Positions 49,401-63,892 of a DNA stretch of 64,000 bases are shown here, one piece after another. Under the pieces are notes generated by a model. It saw only the letters and a program-made list of their open reading frames with translations. It did no database searches and had not been told where the DNA came from. Each line of letters starts with the position of its first letter. The first letter of the stretch is position 1. The stretch comes from Wuchereria bancrofti. Taxonomy: Eukaryota; Nematoda; Chromadorea; Rhabditida; Onchocercidae. The position numbers and the translations under genes are program-made. Location of the stretch: contig SSBO01000012.1 of assembly GCA_005281725.1 (NCBI GenBank), positions 8,593,099-8,657,098 on the forward strand, read 5' to 3'.

Positions 49401-51277
49401 GACAAATTTAGAAGACAAACGAACAGAAAACTGACAAAAAAGCAAAAGCATACTTATAACCAATGTAAGTAACGGAAGAATCGCATATGTATATAAGAAA
49501 AACACGGTATCCTTTGCAGCAACTGCAACAATTGAATTGTCATTTTCGATAAGTTTGTGTTCAGAAGTTACTATTTCATCCTAGTACATTTGTATCATTC
49601 CTTTGTACAAAGAAGGTAAATTACACGCAAGATTTTATATGGGTTACTGAAAATTTTGTCTTGCATATAGTACTTATTTGCCCTGTCTAATTTAGGTCAA
49701 CAAATTAGAGATTCAAGCGCCAACAACATTTAGCAAAAGCTACTGTGGTATGCATCATGAAAATAATAGAAAATTACGGAAAGCAAAAACATTTACCGTA
49801 TGCAATACGACCACTGTGGATCAAAACACCCGAATTTGCAGTCGCCAGATAAGCAATAAGCAAGAAACCAAACAGAGACACAAGAGAAAATAATATTACT
49901 CGTGATATGTCAAAACCCAATGAAGCGCTACGTGTTGGTGCAGCTTCTCGAACGGAGTATGGATATCTCCCATCAAATGAGTGGGAATCTTTGGTAGACT
50001 GAAACTTCATAAATTTAACAAATCTAAAGCATTCGTAATACCTTGTTCAGGTTAGAAAAAATTTCCGACTTGACATAAAAATTTTTCCAATTACGTTGCA
50101 TTAAAAAGAATAGCCAATTTAAAAACTGAGGTAATTAGACATTCGTAAGACAGTAGCTTGAAATTATTAATGAATTATTAATAAAAAATTAATTGAAATT
50201 ATTAATTAATACAGAACAGCGATAGGAAGTTCTCTCAAGTCTCTATATAGATCTACTTATTTATGAAGATAATTCAAATCAAGGTTGAAACAAAAAACAA
50301 ACATTCGGGAAAGACTTGCGTGGACGAATGAACTTTAGATATTTGTTCAATACCGACAATATTGAGGATGACTTCTGTGTATCTGACATTAGGATTGGGC
50401 TTGGAGGAACTACGCGTGAACTTTCCATATGATCATCATCACTGTCATTATTATAGTCTTCAACTTTCCTCGAAAAATTTAACTTTTCTTGACTATCGTT
50501 GAAATCCAACCGACGTCGTGCCCTTCGCTCTAAAAAATAGTGCTTCGTGAATTTGATGTATGAAATAACCGAAACATAGTTATCCAGTTATTTAGCGCAA
50601 ATGGTTTCAAAATGCTGGAGCGGTACAAACTGCTACATCATTAGGTTCACAACATTCCATCGAATGACCAATTAAGCCGAGTTAATAAGCAGATTGTTAA
50701 TGCATACGATTTGAGGTTGAATAAATCCCTTCAAAAGTACCGCTGCGGTCGTTCACAGATCTTGGTATGTAAGAAGAGGAAGAAGCGGAATAAGAAGGAT
50801 GAAAACGAGGAACCATAGTTGGACGAGGTGGTGTCGGAAGTTTGCGTCCATCGGGAACCTAAAAGTAATAAACATAGAGTTATTGCATATACTGAAAAAG
50901 AGGCTTTCTAGATATTACATTAACACTACAAACAGGCGTGAGATCATCCGGTGCGCGACTGAAAGTTTCTGAAGACTTGTTGTTTTGGAGTCTTTTCTCA
51001 AGCTGTTTTTCGTAGATGGTACGAGTTGTAGCGGTTATTGGTCCCACCTTCGCGCCAAGTGCGATTAAACTAGCCCGCAATTCTTCATCTGACAAAGCAG
51101 GCGGCTGAAAACTTTATACACATGATTCTGAAGCATATGACCTATTGTTATCACTACAAATTAGCACACATCCTTGTATTACAAAAAAAGAAAAGAGGAA
51201 CCAACCTTTTGAAATATTCGACTAGGACTTTTAGAACTTCGGCGAGTCGAACTGAACTTTCTGACCGGAGCCGACAT
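46411..51277 (-). CDS. lem-2: LEM-domain inner nuclear membrane protein (MAN1 type)
   Basis: Two-span inner nuclear membrane protein that tethers chromatin through BAF. Exons (minus): 51277-51206, 51104-50919, 50858-50708, 50529-50303, 49998-49797, 49522-49461, 49385-about 49211, 49072-48971, 48854-48770, 48665-48514, 48125-48041, 47801-47623, 46484-46411; about 583 residues. The LEM domain is residues 27-66 (LSDEELRASLIALGAKVGPI). Then come a serine-rich basic linker, TM1 (VILFSLVSLFGFLLIAYLA, about 246), a lumenal part, TM2 (IMIGIYMLRLY), and the MAN1 C-terminal winged-helix region with EPHVRDMLLPP, ESRVSTEARI and VWRWIP. The end is the U2AF-homology-like fold (AFKSLHGTWFNGQLVWAKFL), as in LEMD3/MAN1. 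All junctions agree in phase except the lumenal exon: it needs a non-ideal acceptor (CATCATAG) and a weak donor (A^GTGTTG). Its neighbour, the p38 gene, is divergent. Confidence 0.92.
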
Positions 51278-52211
51278 ATCTGAAGTCAACTATTCTAGAT
51301 TTATAAAGAAGAGTATGACTCACTGAAGACATACTGGCTTAGTGGCCAATTACGACCGCTCAGCTAATGGATTTGACTGTTCGAATGCTCCCTTCCCTAC
51401 AGCAGAACAAGCTACCACATAAATCTCATGGGAAGAACATTAATACAAATTTATTTATTTTACTTATGAAAAATGTTGTGTCACGTTTCCTCCACAATGT
51501 CCAACACACCATCCGTTATACTTAAAATGTTGCGTTCACATCAATAATATATTGAAGTGTCACGAAGGAAATATGAAACTTCTTTAATCAAAACACTAAT
51601 CAAGCATTCAATACATTCATCCTCAACCAGAACGGAAAAACACATCCCGAAAACAGCACAAATCCGGACAACTACCAACCACTATGTATGCCTACGAATG
51701 AGACTAGACGCTAACCCATTATCGACTGTGTCTTGAGACAATCTCCACAACTTTGTGGAAGGAAACAGAAGTAGTGTGTGTATTACGGAGACGAGAGAGG
51801 GAGGAGCAACGTTTAGAGAATGTGTGGTGATAGAGTGCATGTACTAGACTGTACAGACTGGTGTGCCCTTTTCCAGACAAGGAGAAGTCGGTCATTCGAG
51901 GTGTTTGTTTCTAGTGACAAAGAGGAGACGATGGCAACAAAGAAGCAGAGTGGTAGGAGCAGCAGATAATGTCCCAAGAGCATCGCGTTATGCCCATTTG
52001 TCCTTAAAGCTATCAGAACTTATCAGTTTTGACTTCTAACGTATTTTAACGAGGATAAGGGTATGACAACGTTTGGATTTGTCGCCTCAATAGAGTTGTT
52101 GTTATGTTTGTGTTATCTTAGATCTCATGGGTTTCGCTCTTTCTCGGACCTCATTTATAGGTCTTTTTGAGTTCATTTTAGGAAAGTAAAATTTCATAAA
52201 TGAGATAACAA
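51278..52211. promoter_or_regulatory. Shared upstream region of lem-2 and p38 gene
   Basis: The ATGs of lem-2 (-) and the p38 gene (+) face away from each other across 934 bp. This stretch is less AT-rich than the flanks and probably holds both promoters. On the + strand a 13-codon upstream frame (ATG at 51931, stop at 51967-51969) would lie in the p38 leader if transcription starts before it. No transcription factor site is claimed. Confidence 0.5.
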
Positions 52212-55065
<2,854 letters not shown>

Positions 55066-58037
55066 ATCTGATTTTATGCACTGTAAAATTAAAACACGAA
55101 GGAGCTTCCTCTTCCCATTGTATTTTTGTTTTTAGTTAGTTTCTGGATAATAGCGAGGTGATATAAATCTTTAGCACAGCGTAAGTACTGTGTGCGATTC
55201 TCTCAAAAAGTTCAATTAGCTTGTCACGACATCAGTATGATTTTGAATCGATTCTACTCGCTTGCAAATTCTTTTCTGTTAGGATGCAGTTTTTTGTTTA
55301 TTTTTTGTATTTCCTTCTTTGTAAAAAATAGATACCAATAATGTTTTTCAACATAAATAGTATATTGGCGCTACAGTGTAACTTTGCCATTGTTTTAAAT
55401 AGCGTCATTGTTTTTTTCGGTTATGTCTGGCATACATTTGTGGCACCATAAATAGCGATGACAATAAATGACTGGATAGTTCTGATTATTCTGGGAAGCT
55501 TGTAAATATGAAATTCATTTTATGTCATTCGTAATCAAATAGTTTTGTTTGGTATTTTATTAACAGTTCTAATCTTATTCATACTCTTTTGCAGTTTCTA
55601 GAACTTTTATTTACTGTAATTGTAATTTATGTAGATATATAGAAAGACCGGGAAGCTCCGAAACTTGTATTGAAAGTTGAGTTTTTTGTTTTTGTAGTTC
55701 CAGATTTTCTCTTTCTGTTTTAAATTATCTAATTGATTCTTATTTGACCGATCAAGTCATCAAACTGTTGTAATTATCAACAGCGATGATTTTTTTATCT
55801 TTTTGATATAGTTCATCTCGCGAACAGTTCAGTTTTAAAGCCACCATAATATCGTTTGTGTAGTCTTAATTTGACCAAATTTTTTTCTTTTGTCGAATTG
55901 AAGTCGTGAAATTGTCGCGGTTATTAGTGCTGTTATATTTTTAAAGCATAGATTTGTGTAATAAAGTTACAACAAATGCTTCCAAGTTGTATATGTAGAT
56001 TTTGAACTATGCAAATTTCCTTGTTAGCAACCTTAGTGATTCTATCATCCGTTTTTATAGATTCTTTTTGTTAGCATAATTTTTTCAACTTCATTTGCGG
56101 AAAATTGAAGCATCTACTAAAAGGGCACTTTTAATAATTCGAGCAGAATGAAATTGCGATTAACCATTATCAATTCTTACAGTGAACAATAGTGGTAGAT
56201 ACTGCTCATATTTACCCTTATAGTTGTACAGATTTGATATTGTTGGGCAAACTCGTTTTTTTTCCTGCTTAACGATAAATCATGCTGCTGGTCATATTTT
56301 CTTACATCATATGGATTAGTGAAGGTAGTAGAAGTGATATTCTAAAATTATTGACAGTTCTAAATTGAGCAATTTCATTTTGCTTTTATTTATGAAGAAC
56401 ATAATAGTTGCATATATATAATAGCAGATAAGACTGTACTTCTTATACAATCTACATTACAGTTATCTTAATTTTCCGGAAGATGTAGTGAGATCTTCGA
56501 AATTATTATTCGCTTATCTATCAATCTTTTTTTTTCTTAACAATAAATAGAAGTAAAATGATTTCGTTTTTTAATAAGTAATATTAAAATATAAGGTGTG
56601 AAAATGAGAATCAGTAGATTGGGCGAGCTCGTGCGTGAACGTTATTTGTGTATGATGTTTGTGCGTTTTGAAATTGAAAACAGTTGAGACAGCTTACACC
56701 GCGCTAAACGTTTGCTTATTTTGTTAGAAAAATAATATGTAGAATAGCGTAAGGAAGAGGGAGTTTGCATAGAGGATGTGTATATATTAGTCGAGTGTTG
56801 CTGAATCGAGAATTCGGGAGTGAATCGGGATGAAGCTTTGTGAGCATGCTTAAACGTTTTGCTTTGCTTTGTTATTACAGAAGCAGTTGGACAGCTTGTC
56901 GTTAGAAAAGTGCGCTCCTAAAAGAATATAGCAATCAGCTGCTCGGAACTTCTCGAACCTCTAATCTCTCGTTGTCTTTTGCCGCAACCTTCTCCAGGAA
57001 GAAGCGCAATTTAGTTTCCTTTCATCTTCTTGCCCAACGCTTTATTTCCTAATCATTTTATCAAATGTAGCCATTTCTTTTTTTTTTACTGTGATAAATT
57101 AATTTGCTCTTTGACACATGAATAATTATGATGTCTGAAGTGCACAATTGTCTAATTTAATTATATCTTTATAGAACGATTAAATTTAACTCTTTTTTTT
57201 CTTTTTGAATTTTTCCAATTTAAAAAATAATTGTAATATTCCTACTATTTTAATCAATATAAAGATATGTATGAACAATCCTAGCATATAGCTTCACCTT
57301 CAATAAAGCTAGGGATAAGTAGTCAGAAAATCTGCGTTGTGAATTTAATTTAGTTGAGCGATGGGCGGAGACCCAAGATTGTTAATATTAACTTGAGTAA
57401 GAATGGATTTAACGAAGATTTCATTGATTAAAAAATGAAAAAAAAAATTTTAATTTCTGTAACATTTAGCTTATCATCAATAACTTTGCAGCCATTATGC
57501 TCAATGATAAAAGTTTCGGCAAACACATCGATCGTAGAAAGATGAATTTTGTTAAAAAGTATATTATATTGTTTTAAAATCAGAATAAATCTTTGTATTT
57601 TTGGATTATTTGTTCAAAGGCGCTTTTTTTATTTTCTCGAATTTTTTATTTTGGAGAGTTACAAAAGAATAATGCTCTCCGTGATTTGGGAACTTTTTTA
57701 TGCTATTTGGAAATAATTTATGAGTTCCAAATAAGTCAGAAAAGTGTTTCCATGTGTTCATTAATAGTGAATTTAAATGATTATGAATGATAAACATTCC
57801 AACTAATAAAATAAATGAATGGATTAAATAAAACAGTTTTGCTGAAACGTTTTTCAATGATTATTCCCAGGGTACAGTCATATTATCGTCCAAGGATAAC
57901 ACTGTTTGATTTGATTGATGTGAGATAGCAGAAGAATTGCTTATATCTTGACATAATAAACTTGTGAATAATATAGTATCATTTATAGGATAAATTAAAA
58001 AATGGAAGATATGAGAAGTACAGAAACCTAACAAATT
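55066..58037. other. p38 3' region and intergenic DNA
   Basis: Several candidate polyadenylation signals follow the kinase stop (AATAAA at 55463-55468 and near 55961). The part 56620-57030 is less AT-rich, with an acceptor-like TGTTATTACAG at about 56880, and could be an untranslated exon of a neighbouring transcript. No open frame of a known family is seen; the frames around 57593-57857 on both strands are T/A-driven. Confidence 0.45.
55463..55468 (+). terminator. Polyadenylation signal AATAAA (p38 gene)
   Basis: First AATAAA after the kinase stop, about 400 nt downstream; plausible 3' end. Confidence 0.5.
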
Positions 58038-60263
58038 ATGAACATTATTGTACTGTGCCGTATTTTTGCACTTATATTATCTTATTTGTTTACCGTAATG
58101 TCTGTATTAACTTCTGCAATTGCCCTGCTAACACCACAATGGCAAATAGTGACAATTACGGAATTTCATACCGAACATCAGCATGGCCTCTGGATGGATT
58201 GTATCCTTGGGAAGAAGCATGTACAAGGTTAGCGCATTTCTACAATTGTCTAAACTTGATTAATTCGTTTAACCAAATATGATTTCTTCGGTGGATTTTT
58301 TTTTCTTTGTCTGTAGTTGAATTTATTGATTTGATTGAAGACTAATGTCAGGATCAAGAGGATTTTATCCTTGGGAAGCAGCATCTAGTTGAACAGAATT
58401 TTATTTGTAACAGTCTGGAAGAATAAAAAAAAGTGAAAAGCTATCAGATATAACCTTGTTCATTGCTTTAAAGTTTTAATTTACAGGTACATCTGAAAGA
58501 AGTCTTCATTGTACATATAAATTTGAAAGTGCTCAGAAGAATGATTTACAAAATGATGAAGATAATGAAGAGCAACATAAGTTTCACAGTAAGCATTTAA
58601 ATCTGATTCTATTAATTAGCTCTAGTTAGATGGAATTAAATCTAGTAATTTATTCGATAAACATAGATATAAATGAATATCATATTGTATTTTTTAAAAT
58701 GCAAAGATTTTAAATTGCTATAACTAATGGATTAAAGTGGTATTTTCTAAGTAAGTTAAATTATCATATGATATGTTGTTATTTGGTGAAAAAATCTAAC
58801 GTTTTATTAAGTGTTACATTTCACATTAGACTTCATAAATTACAGTAATTAAAGTTGTAGTAATCAAAATTTATTATAACAAATTAGAAATGTGAAAATT
58901 GAGTGAATATTTACTATCGTCTCCTATGATTACAACAAAAAATTTAAGAATTTCTTAACATACCGAAGTAGATCGATTTCATTAAACTTGGGCAAAAAAA
59001 AACCAGAAAGCTCTATAAATTAGGAAAGATAAACACAAATAATTATACAGAAAGGAAAAAGCAACATATCTTCTAAAATAATAAATCTATTTCAGTTTTC
59101 AGAATGATTCGTTTAAAAAATATATTCATGACATATTATAGAAAATCATCCATCTTTTAAAAAAGAGAAAGACAAGTAATTAATAATTACTTCCAGAATG
59201 TTTATAGGATTATAATTGCTATAAACGATGTTAAGATGCTAAAACTTAGATCAGATAAACATTTTTCAATATTGTTTTCTTTTTTTTAACAACAAATTAT
59301 AGATTGGCATAAAGCTGTTCTATGTTTATTGCTTCTGGCGCTGTTAACAGCGCTCACTTTATGTTGCTTTCTGATGTGCGCATTATACTTTCGTATTGCA
59401 GCCCTTGTCTCATGTACGTTATCATTAATTGCAAGTAAGTTATCTGTGAACTATTACGTTGATATCTGACTGTATAATACTGAAAATTACAAGCTACCTA
59501 CACGCTAAAATAGATCCTATTGCCTGTTTGCTGATTGAAATTTAAACTTTCAACTTACTAAACAATCTAACACGCAGATTAACGAAGAGGACAAAGAGGG
59601 AATAATATGACGATTGACACCATGGACCTTTTTCAGAATGTTCATATTTTGTCGTATTGAATGTGATAGTAGTATTACCTTTCCGAATTTGAGAATTTGA
59701 ACTTTCAACTTTCTAAGCAATAATCTGATATGCAAGTTAATTGAATGAAATAGTTTGACGGTTTAACGGTAACGTTCGTATCAGCCAGCATACGATTGTA
59801 GTTTTCCCAAAAATCCATTTTATTCTTCTTCCATATTCATGTTTTAGCAATCTTGTCAAGTGTTGCCATAGTTGTATTCTTTATTAATTCACACAAAGTT
59901 GAAATTCGATTTGTGCAAGGTATTACTCGAACATATGAGGTTTGTCTATGAAATTAATTTCTACAAAAAAAGAAGAAAAAATCTTTTTAATACACAAAAA
60001 TTTATTATATCTTATGCAAGTGCGCTCAATACTTTATGGTTGCAAAACTGTTTGTATTATATCCCTCTATCATGTAATTTTATATAAAATTTTTTAAATT
60101 ACAGCAAAGGTGTGGTTATTCATTCTATTTGGCGCTTTCTTCGTGCGTCACTTTTCTGGCAGCATTCCTTTGTTCAGTATTTTGTACGGTGATGGTATTT
60201 TTACATGAGCGGAATCGTCGACAGCCACCAAAAACATATCCATTAATTAATAGTGCCGTGTAA
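58038..60263 (+). CDS. Claudin-family four-transmembrane protein
   Basis: Four-helix membrane protein of the PMP22/claudin superfamily, probably at epithelial junctions or acting as a channel subunit. Exons: 58038-58227, 58487-58588, 59303-59434, 59848-59939, 60105-60263; phases agree and give 224 residues. TM1 is about residues 8-31. The first extracellular loop has the family signature W...GLW..C...C: W35, GLW at 50-52, C55 and a second cysteine C72 in SLHC. The loop is acidic at its end (NDLQNDEDNEEQHKFH). TM2 (AVLCLLLLALLTALTLCCFL), TM3 (SSVAIVVFFI) and TM4 (ALSSCVTFLAAFLCSVFCTV) follow, then a short basic tail ending in INSAV, which resembles a PDZ-binding end. I cannot assign one of the C. 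elegans clc or related genes. A partial copy of exon 1 sits in intron 1. Confidence 0.8.
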
Positions 60264-60293
60264 AAAGTGAACTAGAATTTCTGTCTACTGTCA

Positions 60294-60299
60294 AATAAA
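60294..60299 (+). terminator. Polyadenylation signal AATAAA (claudin gene)
   Basis: AATAAA begins 31 nt after the stop codon of the claudin-family gene, implying a very short 3' UTR. Confidence 0.65.
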
Positions 60300-60852
60300 T
60301 GCCTAGTGATTACCTTTTCTCTTCATTCGGTGTGCCACGACAAGAAGTATTAAGTATGATGATTGACTTGTACAACTATCGAGTTAAATTAGCAGTGCAA
60401 ACAATTGTTAAAAGTTTTAAAATCTTGAGAACCCTAATTATCAGCCTTGATAATTATCATTCTTGATAATTAAGATTTCTCCCCCAAAAATCAATGTTTC
60501 ATTAATTTGATATATTCAAAATTTGCAATTTTGCAATTTCTCCATTTTGAAAAGTTTATATGCTTTCTTTTCCTTTTGAATGCATTTATTGCTCACTCTA
60601 TAATTTTATAAGCAATTTTCCGGCAGATTTTCTGAGAAGAATATTTAAAATTTGTAATAAATTTCTGTTGTTTCTAGCAAAATTCATATTGTTTTATGAT
60701 AATCCAAATTCTACTGAAATAATTGAAATGTTTTATCAATATGATGAATCATTTCCACTAAATGCTTTCGTTAATAAAATGCTATCCTGTAAAGTTATTT
60801 CTCAAAATACATCCGTTTTACTGTCAACAATGGAATATTAATTGACCCTTTG

Positions 60853-60892
60853 TCAAGAGTGATCATTTCATCATTGATGTAATCACTCTTGA
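60853..60892. repeat. Inverted repeat, 11-bp arms
   Basis: TCAAGAGTGAT (60853-60863) pairs perfectly with ATCACTCTTGA (60882-60892); loop of 18 nt. No U-run follows, and its role is unknown. Confidence 0.7.
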
Positions 60893-61250
60893 ACAACTGA
60901 TGACAGAATTCATTTTATCATGATCAGCTAATTATATCACATAGTACCGTATCTTGTCTCGTTACGTCCAAAGCATCAGTTATCCATAATAACAAAAACG
61001 AAGTAATTGCTTACTAAAAGATGCAATCAGCTAAATCTTTTAACGTTATGATAAGCGATATGATAGGTTTTGCTTTAATTCGCACATTTTTTATTCAGAA
61101 AAGTTTCGGTATGCAATTATTCTTTATTTGTTACAATGTTTGTTGTGTATTATGTGTATAATATATTACAAATAACGGATAAAACATTACGGATAAACAT
61201 TTCGAATATTTCTTCATTTGTTTAATTTCGAGGATTAACAAATGTTACTC

Positions 61251-61333
61251 CCTTCTTCTTTCTCTCTCATCCTCCACCTCCTTCTCTCTCTCTTCCTTTC
61301 TATCCCTTTCTAATTTATATATACATATATATA
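61251..61333. repeat. Polypyrimidine tract followed by TA repeat
   Basis: About 60 bases of C/T (CTCTCATCCTCCACCTCC and similar) run into AATTTATATATACATATATA. It has the same arrangement as 43081-43145. Confidence 0.7.
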
Positions 61334-61900
61334 TAAGCATGAAAAATTATTCACTGAATACATTCTACTATTAGAGAAATAATTAATGAGACTTTATATT
61401 TGTGAATTTTCATGATGAAAGACGCAGATATAATGTTGCCTGAAATTTAATAATACTAATATGAATATGTGTAATAAAAGTATCAAATGAACATTTTTAG
61501 CATCATTTAAATCATTTCGAAACAATAAATTACTTAGAGATTTAATCGAAACAAAAATTTGATTTGTTCAATGTTATTTCTCGTTTGATATGATTAATTG
61601 CTAAAACAATTCTACATAACATTAATAGTTCATGTATAGTTCGAAATTGAATGGCTGAGAAATTTCCTTCAAAGAGAAAAAAAGGAAAAAAAAATAAGGC
61701 ATAGCGGCTACAGGCATAGTCAACCATTATATTATTTAGCATTGGGATGAGAACATTGCATATAGAGTCTGCTTGTTCAGATCAGTTTGTTTAAGCCACG
61801 CATCCTTCAGAAACTAGTTTCAAAAGAAAGTTGTGTTTGTTTGTTGGTTGGTCAGTGTTTGGTAGTAGTTGTCATAGGTATTCCGTGCGTGCTAGTTCAG

Positions 61901-61982
61901 ATTTCACGTAAGAACACGTGTAAGTCGAAATTTGCATATATATTTGGGTGTGACAGATTTAATTGATATTTTCAGGCAAAAG
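61901..61982 (+). promoter_or_regulatory. manf-1 leader with 56-nt 5' UTR intron
   Basis: A donor GT at 61920 (ACACGT^GTAAGTC) and acceptor TTTTCAG ending at 61975 define a 56-nt intron; the ATG follows 7 nt later. Alternatively the stretch is an outron for spliced-leader addition. Two CACGT cores (TTCACGTAAG and ACACGTG) lie just before the donor. These are the core of sites bound by ER-stress bZIP factors, and MANF is ER-stress induced in animals, but a regulatory role here is inference. Confidence 0.5.
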
Positions 61983-63378
61983 ATGTGGGTCGTTAACTTG
62001 CTCGTTTCCCTATTCCTGCCATATCTTTTGTATGCTAAACGACAAGAATCATGTGAAGGTTTGATACCATTAGTGATGACACAAATTTATAAATAAATCA
62101 TTGGTTGATTTCTGTTGCTTATAATTGCGCAGGAGGAAATAAAAAATGATGCCATATTCTATTGAATGTTTGGTAACGGGCTCTTTGATTCGGCATAATT
62201 GTGATTTAGTGTGTACTGGCGTGATTTAGGAATTTGGAATATGAGAAAGTAATTTAATTTTAACTCGACTCGACATGCTTTGGAAGTTATTTCTGTGAAA
62301 CACATCTAAACTTCTTAATTTTGATAGAAAGTATGAAATTTTTTTTGCAGTATGTGAGAAAGTTTTACGTGATGTGATGAACAGTATGGCAGTGAGTGAT
62401 CGTAGTGATGCAGGCAGAATCGATGAGGCACTGAGAGAACACTGTGGTGGAATAAAAGGGAAAGAGAACAAATTTGTTCGTTTTGTTTGCTTCCTGTTTT
62501 AATTAAAACGTTATATTGCGTGGACTTATCGCATAGTTGAATTTTCTTACCGAGAAGTCCTAAAAAGTGATTTTATTTTGTTCTTCCATAAATTGTTAGC
62601 CAAGTGCTTGTATGAAATGAATTCTTTAGATTTGGAATATTTACATTAGCTTTGGATGCAGAATTTTAATTTTGAAATTCGACTACTTATATCAGGTCGT
62701 TCCAGTGTTTTTATGTTGGTGCTTTGCCTGAATCCGCCACTTCTATTATGAATGATGTAGTGAAGCCATTATCTTGGTCTATGCCAGTGGAAAAAGTCTG
62801 CGAAAAGTTGCGTACAATGGATTCACAGATATGCGAATTGAAATTCGGTAGTTTTCTCGCATTTTTCAAGTGAAATGAAAAAGATAAGCATTATTTGTCA
62901 TAGGTTTTTCCTCTTTGGGAAAGGAAAAGTTGCGTACGAGAGGATTTTGAACCGGTTAGTTCTACACTATTTGTAAGGTTTTTCTGTCCCGATGTTATAA
63001 GATTTGTGCGACAGCCACAACTGTAGGATAAATTATTTTTGCATGTTTTCTAGATAAGGATATTGATTGGAAAACGGTGGATCTTAAGAAACTAAGAGTT
63101 AAAGAATTGAAGAAAATTCTTGAGGATTGGGACGAGGTACGTTCTACTTTTTTCACTTGCTCTACTAAGTTTCATTTTCTTTGAGCGTGGATTATTTTTC
63201 TGGGAACTTCTGGAAGTCAGTAATTCTTTATTTTCAGTAGATTTGCAACATTATAAAAGGTTGTTCATTATTCGTAATTTTCTCATAATTTCAGGAATGC
63301 AAGGGATGCACCGAAAAGTCGGAGTACATAGCTAAGATTGTAGAATTGAAGTCAAAATATGTGAAGAGCGAACTGTGA
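61983..63378 (+). CDS. manf-1: MANF, ER stress-response neurotrophic factor
   Basis: Soluble ER-lumen protein, partly secreted, that supports proteostasis and neuron survival. Exons: 61983-62058, 62351-62475, 62706-62847, 63054-63136, 63295-63378; phases agree and give 169 residues, near the family length. Residues 1-18 are a signal peptide ([18 protein letters not shown]). All eight conserved cysteines are present: CEVC near residue 24, HCGG, CFYVG, VCEK and QIC in the saposin-like N-domain, and the CKGC (CXXC) motif in the SAP-like C-domain ([17 protein letters not shown]). The protein ends in KSEL, a KDEL-like ER retention signal. Splicing at 62705 uses the acceptor GTTCCAG rather than the nearby ATATCAG, because only that keeps [12 protein letters not shown]. 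ubc-13 starts 514 bp downstream on the same strand. Confidence 0.95.
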
Positions 63379-63411
63379 TATTTTTTCAGAATTGGATTTA
63401 ATTTATTTTCA

Positions 63412-63417
63412 AATAAA
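63412..63417 (+). terminator. Polyadenylation signal AATAAA (manf-1)
   Basis: AATAAA lies 34 nt after the manf-1 stop; a second AATAAA follows near 63454. A short 3' UTR is implied. Confidence 0.7.
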
Positions 63418-63892
63418 GTCTGTTGTTGTCATCATTGTTTTTGTTATTGATAAAATAAAGTAGTTTTAATGTTTATCCTATTTCCTTTTGGTTTTTCCAC
63501 TCTGTTATCTTTCGTAAAATGTTTTATAGTCGTTCGTGCTATGCTCTGACATTTCGAGAATAGTTTTAAGATCTGGACAGCGTTAACGAATAGGAGCTGC
63601 CGATTTTTAGATAATAGCAATAGTTACTGGAAAGTGTTATATAAAATGAGTTGATTGAATGTTTGGTTGAGACTAGTTTTTACCCAGATTTGAATGTTTT
63701 GTGACAATTTCTTTACCACTCGGATTAAAGGATGGTGGGATGTGGCCTTATCTGTTTTGTAGACTGTGAAACAGAGTTATGTGGAAATGAAAAATGAAAA
63801 GACGTTTCGATTGGAAAAGTGCATAATAGGTTCTAGTGTAAAACATATCTGTGATTTCAGGGCTACTGTTTCATTGCCGTTTGGAATAGATT

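Larger units (their letters stand above)
60264..61900. other. Intergenic between claudin and manf-1 genes
   Basis: A 93-codon frame at 60560-60841 has no recognised family and sits beyond a good polyadenylation signal; I do not call it. The region holds an 11-bp-arm hairpin at 60853-60892 and a pyrimidine/TA composite at 61251-61333. From about 61750 it is the presumed promoter of manf-1. Confidence 0.5.

Noticed and set aside
60560..60841. 93-codon frame after the claudin gene
   Set aside because: It lies beyond a good polyadenylation signal, is rich in F, L, I and N as expected from AT-rich DNA, and matches no family.
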